Numbered from the stretch's first letter, positions 32,291 to 40,469 are shown. The stretch: 64,000 nucleotides of DNA from Streptantibioticus cattleyicolor NRRL 8057 = DSM 46488 (GCF_000240165.1 NC_017586.1:4663228-4727227), one strand, 5' to 3'. The notes: generated from the letters alone by a model not told the origin. Numbers and translations: made by a program.

Positions 32291-33082
32291 GTGCGCATCG
32301 CGAGATTCTCCATCGACGGCAACGTGGCCTTCGGCGTGGTCGAGGGCGACCCGGCGCAGCCGGAATCGCTCGTCATCGACATCATCAAGGGCATCCCCTT
32401 CGCCGAGTTCGAACGCAGCGGCACCAAGGTCCCGCTGGACAAGGTCCGGCTGCTGCCGCCCGTCCTGCCCAGCAAGGTCGTCGCGATCGGCCGCAACTAC
32501 GCCGAGCACGCCGCCGAACTCGGCAACGAGGTCCCCCCGGCGCCGTTCGCCTTCTTCAAGCCCTCCACCTCCGTGGTCGGCCCCGGCGACCCGGTGCCGT
32601 ACCCCACGTTCTCGCGGGAGCTCCACCACGAGGCCGAACTGGCCGTGGTGATCGGACGGATGTGCCGCGAGGTGCCGCTGGACCGCGCCCACGAGGTGAT
32701 CCTCGGCTACACCTGCGCCAACGACCTCACCGCACGGGACGTCCAGCGCACCGAGAAGCAGTGGGCCCGGGCCAAGGGGTTCGACGCCGCCTGCCCGCTG
32801 GGCCCCTGGGTGGAGACCGGCATCGACCCGAAGACCGCCGCCGACCTCGCCATCACGTGCACGGTCAACGGCGAACTGCGGCAGGCCGGCCGCACCAGCC
32901 AGATGATCCACGGCATCGCCGAGCTGATCGTCAACCTCACCGAGGCCATGACGCTCCTGCCCGGCGACGTCGTCCTCACCGGCACCCCGGCCGGGGTCGG
33001 CCCCCTCAACGTCGGCGACGAGGTCGCCGTCACCATCGAAGGCATCGGCACTCTCGCCAACAAGGTGATCAAGCGTGGCTAG
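32291..33082 (+). CDS. Fumarylacetoacetate hydrolase-family protein
   Basis: The 263-residue protein is a metal-dependent hydrolase or isomerase of the FAH fold: [28 protein letters not shown], the metal-binding [22 protein letters not shown] and [17 protein letters not shown]. Such proteins cleave or tautomerise beta-dicarbonyl acids (acylpyruvates, oxaloacetate). GTG 32291 follows GAGGGG. Its end overlaps the gltX start by 8 bp, so they share a transcript, though there is no obvious functional link. Confidence 0.88.
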   Translation: MRIARFSIDGNVAFGVVEGDPAQPESLVIDIIKGIPFAEFERSGTKVPLDKVRLLPPVLPSKVVAIGRNYAEHAAELGNEVPPAPFAFFKPSTSVVGPGDPVPYPTFSRELHHEAELAVVIGRMCREVPLDRAHEVILGYTCANDLTARDVQRTEKQWARAKGFDAACPLGPWVETGIDPKTAADLAITCTVNGELRQAGRTSQMIHGIAELIVNLTEAMTLLPGDVVLTGTPAGVGPLNVGDEVAVTIEGIGTLANKVIKRG

Positions 33083-34571
33083 CGCATCAACCGTTTCCCC
33101 CGACGCCCCCGTACGCGTCCGGTTCTGTCCCTCGCCGACCGGCAACCCGCACGTGGGCCTGGTCCGCACCGCCCTGTTCAACTGGGCCTTCGCCCGCCAC
33201 CACAAGGGCACCCTGGTCTTCCGCATCGAGGACACCGACGCGGCCCGCGACTCCGAGGAGTCCTACCTCCAGCTGCTGGACTCGCTGCGCTGGCTCGGCC
33301 TCGACTGGGACGAGGGCCCCGAGACCGGGGGGCCGCACGCGCCCTACCGGCAGTCGCAGCGGATGGACGTCTACGCCGACGTCGCCCGCAGGCTGCGCGA
33401 GGCCGGCCACGCCTACGAGTGCTTCTGCACCACCGGCGAACTCGACGAGCGCCGCGAGGCCGCCCGCGCCGCCGGCCGCCCCTCCGGCTACGACGGCCAC
33501 TGCCGCGACCTGAGCGCCGAGCAGATCGACGCCTACCGCCGCGAGGGCCGCGAGCCCATCGTCCGCTTCCGGATGCCGGACGAGCCGATCACCTTCACCG
33601 ACCTGGTGCGCGGCGAGCTGACCTTCACCCCGGAGAACGTGCCGGACTACGGCATCGTGCGGGCCAACGGCGCGCCGCTGTACACCCTGGTCAACCCGGT
33701 GGACGACGCGCTGATGGAGATCACCCACGTACTGCGCGGCGAGGACCTGCTCTCCTCCACCCCGCGGCAGATCGCCCTGTACCGGGCGCTCGCCCAGATC
33801 GGCGTCGGCAACGGCACGATCCCGCACTTCGGCCACCTGCCGTACGTGATGGGCGAGGGCAACAAGAAGCTCTCCAAGCGCGACCCGCAGTCCTCGCTCA
33901 ACCTCTACCGCGAGCGCGGCTTCCTCCCCGAGGGCCTCCTCAACTACCTGGCGCTGCTGGGCTGGTCGCTCGCCGCCGACCGCGACATCTTCACCCTGGA
34001 CGAGATGGTCGCCGCCTTCGACATCACGGCGGTCAACGCCAACCCGGCCCGCTTCGACCTGAAGAAGGCCGAGGCGGTCAACGCCGACCACATTCGCCGG
34101 CTCGACCTGCCCGCGTTCATCGCCGCCTGCGAGCCGTGGCTGACCGCGCCGTTCGCCCCGTGGGCCCCCGAGGCGTTCGACCGCGCCGCCTTCGACGCGA
34201 TCGCCCCGCACGCGCAGACCCGGCTCACCGTCCTCTCCGACATCACCGCCAACGTCGACTTCCTCTTCCTCGACCAGCCCGTCGAGGACGAGGCGTCGTG
34301 GCAGAAGGCGATGAAGGAGGGCTCGGACGCCCTGCTCCGCTCGGTACGCGCCAACCTCGCCGACGCCGACTGGAACGCCGAATCCCTCAAGGCCGCCGTC
34401 CTCGCCGCCGGTGAGGAACACGGCCTCAAGCTCGGCAAGGCCCAGGCCCCCCTCCGCGTGGCCGTCACCGGCCGCACCGTCGGCCTGCCGCTCTTCGAAT
34501 CCCTCGAAGTCCTCGGCCGCGACCGCACCCTCCAGCGCGTGGACGCTGCGCTGGCGAAGCTGACGTCGTAG
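33075..34571 (+). CDS. gltX: Glutamyl-tRNA synthetase
   Basis: The 498-residue class I synthetase charges tRNA-Glu. It has the HIGH-type motif HVGL at 26-29 ([11 protein letters not shown]), RIEDTD, and the KMSKS-type KLSKR. Actinomycetes usually have one GltX that also makes Glu-tRNA-Gln for the amidotransferase route. GTG 33075 overlaps the preceding gene. A 15-bp hairpin ends the transcript. Two tRNA-Glu and one tRNA-Gln gene lie 4 kb downstream. Confidence 0.96.
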   Translation: MASASTVSPDAPVRVRFCPSPTGNPHVGLVRTALFNWAFARHHKGTLVFRIEDTDAARDSEESYLQLLDSLRWLGLDWDEGPETGGPHAPYRQSQRMDVYADVARRLREAGHAYECFCTTGELDERREAARAAGRPSGYDGHCRDLSAEQIDAYRREGREPIVRFRMPDEPITFTDLVRGELTFTPENVPDYGIVRANGAPLYTLVNPVDDALMEITHVLRGEDLLSSTPRQIALYRALAQIGVGNGTIPHFGHLPYVMGEGNKKLSKRDPQSSLNLYRERGFLPEGLLNYLALLGWSLAADRDIFTLDEMVAAFDITAVNANPARFDLKKAEAVNADHIRRLDLPAFIAACEPWLTAPFAPWAPEAFDRAAFDAIAPHAQTRLTVLSDITANVDFLFLDQPVEDEASWQKAMKEGSDALLRSVRANLADADWNAESLKAAVLAAGEEHGLKLGKAQAPLRVAVTGRTVGLPLFESLEVLGRDRTLQRVDAALAKLTS

Positions 34572-34597
34572 CGGACGGCTTCCCGCCGCCGGACGCG

Positions 34598-34633
34598 TGC
34601 CGTCTGCGCAACGTGGTCGTTGCGCAGACGGCA
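34598..34633 (+). terminator. gltX terminator
   Basis: A 15-bp stem (TGCCGTCTGCGCAAC / GTTGCGCAGACGGCA) with a 6-nt loop lies 26 bp after gltX. It overlaps the upstream GTG 34613 that a longer Uma2 frame would use, which argues against that start. Confidence 0.85.
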
Positions 34634-34657
34634 TCTTCGCGTTCAGGGGGGCGGCGG

Positions 34658-35203
34658 GTGTTCCCGGAGGAGTTCGAAGAACTGGCGCGTTGCGCCGCCC
34701 GCATCGGGGCGGGACTGCAACTGGAGTTCGTGCGTGGCCGCCCGCACGAGCGGCCGGGCCGCGACGGCAACCACGGCATGATCATGCAGTGGCTCACCTG
34801 CGTCTGCGTCCAGACGCGTCCTGACCTGTGGCTCTACTGCGGTCGGGGATTGAGGGCCGGGACCGACCGGAACGACTACGCCCGTCCGGACGGCGTCCTC
34901 CTCCCCTCGGGCGGTCTCGCGGGCGAGGGGGAGTGGGGCGCCCCCGGCAAGGTGCTGATGGCGGTCGAGGTGACCTCGCGCGCCTCCGACACCCTGGCCG
35001 GAAAGACGCGGGCGTACGCGGAGAGCGGGATCCCCGTCCTCCTGGTCGTCGACCGGGACGACGGATGCGTGCTCGTCCGCTCGCGCCCTCACAGCTCCGG
35101 TTACCAGCGCACGGAAGCGGTGGCGTTCGGCCGGGCAATCGTGTTGCCCGATCCCGTCGGCATCGCGCTCGCCACCGGGCCGCTCAACGACTGGGCGCAC
35201 TGA
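34658..35203 (+). CDS. Uma2-family (DUF820) putative restriction endonuclease-fold protein
   Basis: The 181-residue protein has the Uma2 pattern common and multicopy in Streptomyces: FEELARCAARIGAGLQLEF at the start, DGNHGMIMQWL, RPDGVLLPSG (acidic residue of the PD-(D/E)XK fold), VLMAVEVTS (EVT for the ExK part), KTRAYAESGIPVLLVVDRD. GTG 34658 has AGGGGG 7 nt before it; the frame runs back to GTG 34613 inside the gltX terminator. Function of the family is unsettled. It sits immediately before the atropopeptide locus but is not known as part of it. Confidence 0.8.
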   Translation: MFPEEFEELARCAARIGAGLQLEFVRGRPHERPGRDGNHGMIMQWLTCVCVQTRPDLWLYCGRGLRAGTDRNDYARPDGVLLPSGGLAGEGEWGAPGKVLMAVEVTSRASDTLAGKTRAYAESGIPVLLVVDRDDGCVLVRSRPHSSGYQRTEAVAFGRAIVLPDPVGIALATGPLNDWAH

Positions 35204-35245
35204 CGGGGCGCTCACGTTTCCGCCGGTAAGGCGGTGATCAGGCCA

Positions 35246-35277
35246 TTGACATATGCACGCGGGCTGGGCTCTACTCT
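35246..35277 (+). promoter_or_regulatory. Candidate promoter of the atropopeptide operon
   Basis: A perfect TTGACA (35246-35251) is followed by TCTACT (35270-35275, 18-nt gap) or TACTCT (35272-35277, 20-nt gap). Transcription would start near 35283 and give a leader of about 100 nt before the precursor ATG. The region is AT-richer than surrounding coding DNA. Confidence 0.6.
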
Positions 35278-35383
35278 TCCGCAGCGGGGCCGCGAGGATG
35301 GTTGCAGGTTGAAATTACCGTCCGGTTCCGCTGGATTTTGTGCACGGCTCGGTCAGTTTCACCGTCGAATCGGAGGTGCTGTC

Positions 35384-35464
35384 ATGAAGCTTGTCGGCGC
35401 GATCAAGCGGAAATTGGGCGTGGAGAAGAGCCTGAAGTCGTACGCCTGGTACATCTGGTACTGA
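35384..35464 (+). CDS. Tryptorubin-type atropopeptide precursor (26 residues, core AWYIWY)
   Basis: This tiny gene starts with ATG 35384, 7 nt after GGAGG. It encodes a Lys-rich leader, MKLVGAIKRKLGVEKSLKSY (1-20), followed directly by AWYIWY (21-26) and the stop. AWYIWY is exactly the hexapeptide of tryptorubin A, a ribosomal peptide whose Trp and Tyr side chains are crosslinked into a rigid, atropisomeric shape. In described atropopeptide loci one short precursor is followed by one P450, as here: the P450 starts 68 bp downstream. No protease or exporter gene adjoins, so leader removal would use host peptidases. Two Trp and two Tyr in the last five residues are the crosslinking sites. Confidence 0.93.
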   Translation: MKLVGAIKRKLGVEKSLKSYAWYIWY

Positions 35465-35532
35465 CGGCTCCGGCCGCGCGTCCGGCGGGGTTCGCCGGGC
35501 GCGCGGCCGTCTTCGCTGGGAGACCTCCACCG

Positions 35533-36573
35533 ATGGCTGTTTCCGCAACCGACCGGCGCGGCCGGGTCACCGTGTTCACCCCGAGGATCGACCAACTCCT
35601 GCGCGAACGCCGGGGGTCGGACCTCTTCCGGCTCGACCCGGGGACGATCGGGATCGCCGGGGCCGACCTCATCGACACCCTGCTGGCGAGCAGGCCCGCC
35701 AACGAGAACGAACGCCCCACGTTCAAACCCCTGCAAGGCCGCTCCATCAGCCGCACCGAGGCGGCCACCGTCATGCAGGCCGTCTCCCACGACGTCAAGG
35801 CCGCGCTGAAAAAACCCGCGCCGAATAACATCGACCTCTCCGGAGAATGGCCGCACGTCGGCCACGTATACCTCCGCGACATGGTTTTCGGCGCCGACCC
35901 CTACCGGCTCCGGGTACTCGTCGACCGCAAACTCGAATTGACCACCAAACTCACCTGGTCGGTCATCGCCACCGGCGCCGCCCGCCCGCTCAGCCCCGAA
36001 CCGTCGCTCTCCCGCCTCGGCGGCCTCACCACCGCCGCCGGCACCTACAACGACCGCCGCCACGCGATGGGCCTGTACCGCCGCGCCGCCGCGCCGGTCT
36101 GCTTCACCGTCTCCACCCTCGTCGCCAACGCGCTCTGGCTCGGCGCCCCCTTCGACGACGACACCCCCAACCTGCACATCCTCCTGGAGTCCATGCGGCT
36201 CCTCCCGCCGTCCTGGAACATCCTGCGCGTCGCCTCCCCGGAGTTCCCCGCGATCGACGCCCGCATCGGCGCCACGGACGACATCCTGATCCTCCCGCTC
36301 CTCAGCCACCGCGACCCGGCCATCTGGCCCGACCCCGACGACTTCCGCCCCGACCGCTGGGCCGACCTCGACGGCGACAACCAACGCGGCTACCTCCCCT
36401 TCGGCCACGCCAACGAACGCTGCTGGGGCCGCCACATGGTCATGCCGCTCGCCGAACACCTCCTCGACCTCCTCCGCACCGGCGGCTACACGGTCGATCC
36501 CGCCCAGCGCTCCGCGACCGTTCCCCTCGCGGGGCTGCTCGGCGTCACCGGCGTCCGCGTCACCCGCACGTGA
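35533..36573 (+). CDS. Cytochrome P450 of the atropopeptide locus (crosslinking enzyme)
   Basis: The 346-residue protein is short for a bacterial P450 (usually about 400). The K-helix ExxR is E219-S-M-R222, DFRPDRW follows, and the heme ligand is Cys297 in FGHANERCWG (290-299), where the consensus FGxGxHxCxG has Ala in place of the second Gly. No clear I-helix AGxDT motif is visible; the region CFTVSTLVANALWLGA takes its place. This suits a dedicated peptide crosslinker and not a hydroxylase. In tryptorubin biosynthesis a single P450 installs the C-C and C-N bonds. ATG 35533 follows GGGAG. A strong terminator ends the two-gene operon. Confidence 0.88.
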   Translation: MAVSATDRRGRVTVFTPRIDQLLRERRGSDLFRLDPGTIGIAGADLIDTLLASRPANENERPTFKPLQGRSISRTEAATVMQAVSHDVKAALKKPAPNNIDLSGEWPHVGHVYLRDMVFGADPYRLRVLVDRKLELTTKLTWSVIATGAARPLSPEPSLSRLGGLTTAAGTYNDRRHAMGLYRRAAAPVCFTVSTLVANALWLGAPFDDDTPNLHILLESMRLLPPSWNILRVASPEFPAIDARIGATDDILILPLLSHRDPAIWPDPDDFRPDRWADLDGDNQRGYLPFGHANERCWGRHMVMPLAEHLLDLLRTGGYTVDPAQRSATVPLAGLLGVTGVRVTRT

Positions 36574-36574
36574 A

Positions 36575-36612
36575 AACGCCGGTGGCCGCCCCTCGAGGCG
36601 GCCACCGGCGTT
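36575..36612. terminator. Terminator after the atropopeptide P450
   Basis: A perfect 16-bp stem (AACGCCGGTGGCCGCC / GGCGGCCACCGGCGTT) with a 6-nt loop begins 1 bp after the P450 stop and ends before the convergent DUF397 gene, so it can serve both strands. Confidence 0.9.
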
Positions 36613-36621
36613 CTCACCCGC

Positions 36622-36882
36622 TCACAACCCCCGCGCGAACTCCACGAACGAGGCCCACGCCTCCGGCGACACGGTCAGCGTCCCCCCGTCCGGATCCTTG
36701 GAGTCCCTGATGTGGATGGCGGACGGGCACGTGGCGACCTCGACGCAGTCTCCGCCGTCGCTGCCGCTGTAGCTGCTCTTCGTCCAGTTGACGGCGACCT
36801 CTACGCAGTCCCCGCCCGACCCACCGCTGTAGCTGCTCTTGAACCAGGTGAGCGGATGGCCAACGTGCTGCTGGATGCTCAT
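36622..36882 (-). CDS. DUF397 protein with duplicated motif
   Basis: The 86-residue protein has the DUF397 signature W-x-KSSYSGG-x-GGDCVEVA twice: at about 13-31 (FKSSYSGGSGGDCVEVA) and 33-50 (TKSSYSGSDGGDCVEVA), then the IHIRDSKDPDGGTLTVSPEAW tail. Most DUF397 proteins have one copy. Such proteins act with the adjacent XRE/DUF5753 regulators (WhiJ-like systems), often by binding them. Its start overlaps the regulator's stop (ATGA). Confidence 0.9.
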   Translation of the reverse strand: MSIQQHVGHPLTWFKSSYSGGSGGDCVEVAVNWTKSSYSGSDGGDCVEVATCPSAIHIRDSKDPDGGTLTVSPEAWASFVEFARGL

Positions 36883-37724
36883 AGCACTCCTTGCAGAAGC
36901 TTCTCGATGAACTGCATCGACTCCAGGGGCGGCATCGCCTGTGCCCGCAGGATTCCATACCGGACGGCCAACTCGCGGACGGTTTCCTGATCATGGATCA
37001 CTCGGCCGTAGCCCTGGCTCTCCAGGTAGCCGACCTGCTCCTGGCCCTGAGCCGTCATCAACGTGAACGGGCCGTCCACACAAGCGTGGTCGCTCACGCG
37101 GGTCGGCATCACCTGGATCTCGACGTTGGGGTCGTCGCAGACGAGGAGCAGGTGTTCGAGTTGGCCACGTAGTACCTCTACCCCGCCCAATCGACGTTGC
37201 AGCACTGACTCTTCCAGCACGAAACTCAACGTTGGTGCGGGCTTGCGGTCGAAGAGTGCGTGGCGGGCCATGCGTGCCGCCACCAACTGCTCGATCTCCG
37301 CGTCATGCCGTCGAGGGCGCCACATGCGGAAGATCGCCCGCGAGTAGTCCTCGGTCTGGAGCATGCCGGGCACGATCAGCGGTGCGTACTGATGGAACTC
37401 GACGGCTTCCTCCTCGATCCGTGCCGCGTCGCGGAAGAACGCGGGGTAGTGCGCGTAGCCGATCTCGCGTTTGCGGGTGAGGAGGAGGCCACGGGCGCGG
37501 AGGACCTTGTCGACGGATTCGATCATCTCCGGGCGGGGGATGCGGGCGCCGCGTTCGACCGCGCTGACGGCGGATTCGGAGTAGCCGAGTTTCTTGCCGA
37601 GTTCGGCCTGGGTCAGGCCGGCGGCCTCGCGGAGGATCTTCATCTGGCGGCCGAAGGACCGGAGGAGTTCGTTGACGGAGTCTTCCTCGAACGCGGGTCC
37701 GTCGTTCTGGTCTGGGATCTTCAT
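36879..37724 (-). CDS. XRE-family regulator with DUF5753 (WhiJ-like)
   Basis: The 281-residue protein has an N-terminal helix-turn-helix (about 27-80: QMKILREAAGLTQAELGKKL, YSESAVSAVERGARIPRPE) and a C-terminal DUF5753 domain (about 100-275: FHQYAPLIVPGMLQTEDYSR). ATG 37724 follows GGGAGGGAA; the open frame upstream to 38537 is antisense to another gene and is ignored. With DUF397 and the divergent ATPase-domain gene it forms the trio known from the S. coelicolor whiJ and abaA loci, which affect development and antibiotic production. It neighbours the atropopeptide operon and could influence it. Confidence 0.9.
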   Translation of the reverse strand: MKIPDQNDGPAFEEDSVNELLRSFGRQMKILREAAGLTQAELGKKLGYSESAVSAVERGARIPRPEMIESVDKVLRARGLLLTRKREIGYAHYPAFFRDAARIEEEAVEFHQYAPLIVPGMLQTEDYSRAIFRMWRPRRHDAEIEQLVAARMARHALFDRKPAPTLSFVLEESVLQRRLGGVEVLRGQLEHLLLVCDDPNVEIQVMPTRVSDHACVDGPFTLMTAQGQEQVGYLESQGYGRVIHDQETVRELAVRYGILRAQAMPPLESMQFIEKLLQGVL

Positions 37725-37835
37725 GCGCGGGTTCCCTCCCTCTGCCCGGACAGCAGTCACACGGCGGCGCACAGGCACCGCCTGTAGTGGCGTCGTTACT
37801 GGAAACGCTAGGGCGGGTCGATCAGCCTCGTAGGC

Positions 37836-38258
37836 GTGACGACGAAAGTTCCCTCGACGGAGAAGTTCGAGATGTGTTTCACCCCGACCGAGCGTGGGGC
37901 GCGGCTGGCCAGGAGGTTGGCGGCGCGGCGGTTGGAGGGGTGGGGGTATTCGCCGGGCGGTGCGGCGTACGACGCCGTGGTGCTGGTGGTCGGCGAGCTG
38001 GCGGCGAACGCGGTGCACCACGGACACGTGCCGGGGCGTGACTTCCAGTTGCGGCTGGCGGCGGAGGACGGGGTCGTGCGGGTGGAGGTGACCGACACCC
38101 GGGGCGACCGGATGCCGCCGGAGCGGCCGAGCGTCCCCGGACCGGACGCTGAGGAGGGCCGGGGATTGTGGATCGTGGCGGAGGTGGCGGCGCGGTGGGG
38201 GGTGGTGCCGAGGGTGGGTGCGCCGGGGAAGACGGTGTGGGCGGAGGTGGTCGTGTGA
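37836..38258 (+). CDS. ATP-binding (HATPase_c) anti-sigma-factor-like protein
   Basis: The 140-residue protein is a single GHKL ATPase domain of the SpoIIAB/RsbW type: VVGELAANAVHHGHVPG (N box, about 52-68), VEVTDTRGDRMP (G1), EEGRGLWIVAEVAARWG (G2). Such stand-alone domains phosphorylate anti-anti-sigma proteins or bind sigma factors. The GTG start at 37836 is divergent from the XRE gene by 111 bp. It is the third member of the WhiJ-like set. Confidence 0.87.
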   Translation: MTTKVPSTEKFEMCFTPTERGARLARRLAARRLEGWGYSPGGAAYDAVVLVVGELAANAVHHGHVPGRDFQLRLAAEDGVVRVEVTDTRGDRMPPERPSVPGPDAEEGRGLWIVAEVAARWGVVPRVGAPGKTVWAEVVV

Positions 38259-38330
38259 GGGGGCGGCGGGGCCGGGGTTTGAGGGGTGGCCGGACGGGCA
38301 ACCCGAGGGGTCCGCGCCTGGCTGGGCCGG

Positions 38331-38384
38331 GTCGTACCGCCCTGACCTGCGGCTCGGGAGGGCCGCAGGCCAGGGCGGCACGAC
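38331..38384 (+). terminator. Long hairpin after the ATPase-domain gene
   Basis: Arms of 23 nt (38331-38353 and 38362-38384) pair at 21 positions with an 8-nt loop, 72 bp after the stop. Confidence 0.75.
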
Positions 38385-38512
38385 GGCCCGCCGGAACCCG
38401 TTTTGGAGCACCGCCCCCGATCGGGTAATGTTCTTCCTGCGCCGCCCGGGAAGGCCAAGAGGCCGGAGCGGGAAGCGCAAGCCAAACAAAACCCCAAGGG
38501 GTTGAGTTTTGG

Positions 38513-38584
38513 TGGGGTATGGTGTAATTGGCAGCACGACTGATTCTGGTTCAGTTAGTCTAGGTTCGAGTCCTGGTACCCCAG
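38513..38584 (+). tRNA. tRNA-Gln (CTG)
   Basis: A 72-nt cloverleaf: acceptor TGGGGTA/TACCCCA, D arm with AATTGGCAGC, anticodon loop containing CTG within GATTCTGGTTC, and T arm GGTTCGAGTCC. Full CCA is not encoded. It leads a cluster of three tRNAs. Confidence 0.93.
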
Positions 38585-38634
38585 CAAGAGATCTTGCTCA
38601 GCTCGGTCTCTCCTCCTGATCTTCGGTCAGGGAA

Positions 38635-38707
38635 GCCCCCGTTGTGTAGCGGCCTAGCACGCTGCCCTCTCAAGGCAGTAGCGCCGGTTCGAATCCGGTC
38701 GGGGGTA
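38635..38707 (+). tRNA. tRNA-Glu (CTC), copy 1
   Basis: A 73-nt cloverleaf: acceptor GCCCCCG/CGGGGGT, anticodon stem CTGCC/GGCAG with loop CTCTCAA (anticodon CTC), T arm GGTTCGAATCC. Without encoded CCA. Confidence 0.94.
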
Positions 38708-38732
38708 CGGATCTCCAAGTGGGATCGCTAGG

Positions 38733-38805
38733 GCCCCCGTTGTGTAGCGGCCTAGCACGCCGCCCTCTCAAGGCGGTAGCGCCGGTTCGAATCCGGTCGG
38801 GGGTA
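38733..38805 (+). tRNA. tRNA-Glu (CTC), copy 2
   Basis: Identical to copy 1 except for a compensated pair in the anticodon stem (CCGCC/GGCGG for CTGCC/GGCAG). CCA appears to be encoded at 38806-38808. It lies 25 bp after copy 1. Confidence 0.94.
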
Positions 38806-38813
38806 CCAGTGGG

Positions 38814-38835
38814 AAAGGCCCTTCGGGGCCTTTTT
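38814..38835 (+). terminator. tRNA-cluster terminator
   Basis: AAAGGCCC-TTCG-GGGCCTTT followed by a T-run: a canonical intrinsic terminator with a stable TTCG tetraloop. Confidence 0.95.
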
Positions 38836-38859
38836 CGCGTTGTAGGGGCCGTTGCGACC

Positions 38860-39517
38860 GGTTCGCTCGCGCTGGCGGTCAGCCATTACCTCCTCGGGGC
38901 GGCCCCGGTCCCGGTTTCGTCGTGGCTGACGTCCAGTGTTTCCCGCCCGCCCACCCCGTGGCTGTACTCGTACAGTGCGGGATGCGCACTGTCTGCCCTG
39001 GGTCCGGGGGCCCTCCGGGGTGACTCCTCGCTCCGCGTTTCGTCTTCGGCTTTCCGCCGCCCCGCTGGGTCGCTGCGGGGACACCCCTGCACGCCCCCGT
39101 TCTGCATCGTTCCGCGCTGCGGCACGGAGGGGGTGAGAGGGAGATCGGGGTGACCCCAACCTCCCAAATCCCCCTCCCCCGCGAAGAGAGGCACCCGCGA
39201 ACGGACGGGAGGGGGTGTGCCGGGGGTGTCCCCGCAGCGACCCAGTAGCCGGAGCGCAAGTGTGGGGGATACGGGGAGCGAGGAGTCACTCCCGGCGCGC
39301 CCCCGACCCCGTACCGGCAATAGGCGAACCCACCCGGTGCCGAACCAAACCAAAAACCCACCGACCACCCACCGGGCAGGAGGCCCGCCGGAGGCGCCCC
39401 GACACCCCGAACCGGGCGAACCGGTCACCACGACAGGGGCCACCGGGGCCACCCCGGAAACCCGGAACGGGCGAACCGGGCCACGGAGTAATGGCTGACC
39501 GCCAGCGCGAGCGAACC
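38860..39517. repeat. 658-bp region of nested inverted repeats
   Basis: Three pairs of perfect inverted repeats are nested: 38860-38888 with 39489-39517 (29 nt), 39020-39034 with 39275-39289 (15 nt), and 39065-39087 with 39223-39245 (23 nt). The two halves look like diverged copies of one sequence of about 280 bp placed head to head, with unequal spacers. ORFs across it are GC-skew artefacts. It lies between the tRNA cluster and ndgR, and holds no gene that I can support. Confidence 0.8.
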
Positions 39518-39531
39518 CGCGTGGGCGGGGC

Positions 39532-40251
39532 CTAGGAGCCGTTGCGGCGCAAGGCGTCCGTGAGGCGGGCGGCGGCGTCGATGACGGCTTGGGCGTGCAT
39601 GCGGCCGGGGTGGCGGGTGAGGCGCTCGATGGGGCCGGAGACGGAGACCGCCGCGACGACGCGGTTGGAGGGGCCGCGGACGGGCGCGGAGACGGAGGCG
39701 ACGCCGGGTTCGCGTTCGCCGATGGACTGCGCCCAGCCGCGCCGGCGGACGCCGGAGAGCGCGGTCGCGGTGAATCGCGCCCCCTGCAAGCCCCGGTGCA
39801 ACCGCTCGGGTTCCTCCCAGGCGAGCAGGACCTGGGCGGCGGAGCCGGCCTTCATGGGGAGCGTGGAACCCACCGGGACGGTGTCCCGCAGGCCGGACAG
39901 CCGCTCCGCCGCGGCCACACAGATGCGCATGTCGCCCTGGCGACGGTAGAGCTGGGCGCTCTCGCCGGTCACGTCGCGTAGGTGCGTGAGCACCGGACCG
40001 GCCGCAGCGAGCAGCCGGTCCTCGCCCGCGGCGGCGGAAAGCTCCGCGAGGCGCGGTCCGAGGATGAAACGGCCCTGCATGTCGCGGGCCACCATGCGGT
40101 GGTGTTCGAGCGCGACAGCGAGGCGGTGCGCAGTGGGGCGGGCGAGTCCGGTCGCGGCGACCAGCCCGGCCAGGGTGGCCGGGCCGGACTCCAGTGCGCT
40201 GAGCACCGCAGCCGCCTTGTCGAGAACGCCGACGCCGCTAGTGTTGTCCAT
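39532..40251 (-). CDS. ndgR: IclR-family regulator NdgR
   Basis: The 239-residue protein has a winged helix at about 5-60 ([34 protein letters not shown]) and an IclR effector domain (to 235). Its place divergent from leuCD identifies it as NdgR/LtbR, the regulator of leucine and other amino acid genes in Streptomyces and Corynebacterium. ATG 40251 gives [12 protein letters not shown]; there is no ribosome binding site and an AAGTAT-like -10 box lies 6 nt upstream, so it is probably leaderless. Confidence 0.9.
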   Translation of the reverse strand: MDNTSGVGVLDKAAAVLSALESGPATLAGLVAATGLARPTAHRLAVALEHHRMVARDMQGRFILGPRLAELSAAAGEDRLLAAAGPVLTHLRDVTGESAQLYRRQGDMRICVAAAERLSGLRDTVPVGSTLPMKAGSAAQVLLAWEEPERLHRGLQGARFTATALSGVRRRGWAQSIGEREPGVASVSAPVRGPSNRVVAAVSVSGPIERLTRHPGRMHAQAVIDAAARLTDALRRNGS

Positions 40252-40268
40252 GCAACGATACTTACGTC

Positions 40269-40279
40269 TCACAGTGTGA
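40269..40279. promoter_or_regulatory. Palindrome in the ndgR-leuC divergent region
   Basis: TCACAGTGTGA is a perfect odd-centred palindrome 18 bp upstream of the ndgR start, at the position expected for an IclR-type operator controlling both genes. Confidence 0.5.
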
Positions 40280-40469
40280 AACGCAAGTTCAATTTTCCGG
40301 CGAACCCGTCACGCTGGGGGTCAACGCCGGATCGGCGTCCGGGTGTGACCGCACCACACCCATGTCCGCACGCGCCAGAGCCCGTACCCACCGAGGCCGC
40401 GCACGCGGGAACGGACGCCGCCGAACTCGGACGAGTTGGCCGGCGACGAAGCCGGCCGGAGGGAAAGCG

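Noticed and set aside
34613..34657. Earlier start for the Uma2 protein
   Set aside because: The GTG lies inside the gltX terminator stem-loop and has no ribosome binding site; GTG 34658 has AGGGGG well placed.
34658..35203. Uma2 as a dedicated part of the atropopeptide cluster
   Set aside because: Uma2 genes are numerous in Streptomyces and known atropopeptide loci need only precursor and P450; adjacency alone is weak.
37725..38537. Extension of the XRE regulator frame to 38537
   Set aside because: It is antisense to the ATPase-domain gene and lies outside the XRE domain architecture.
38719..39159. ORFs across tRNA-Glu copy 2 and the inverted-repeat region
   Set aside because: They overlap a tRNA and a terminator and have no ribosome binding site or family pattern.
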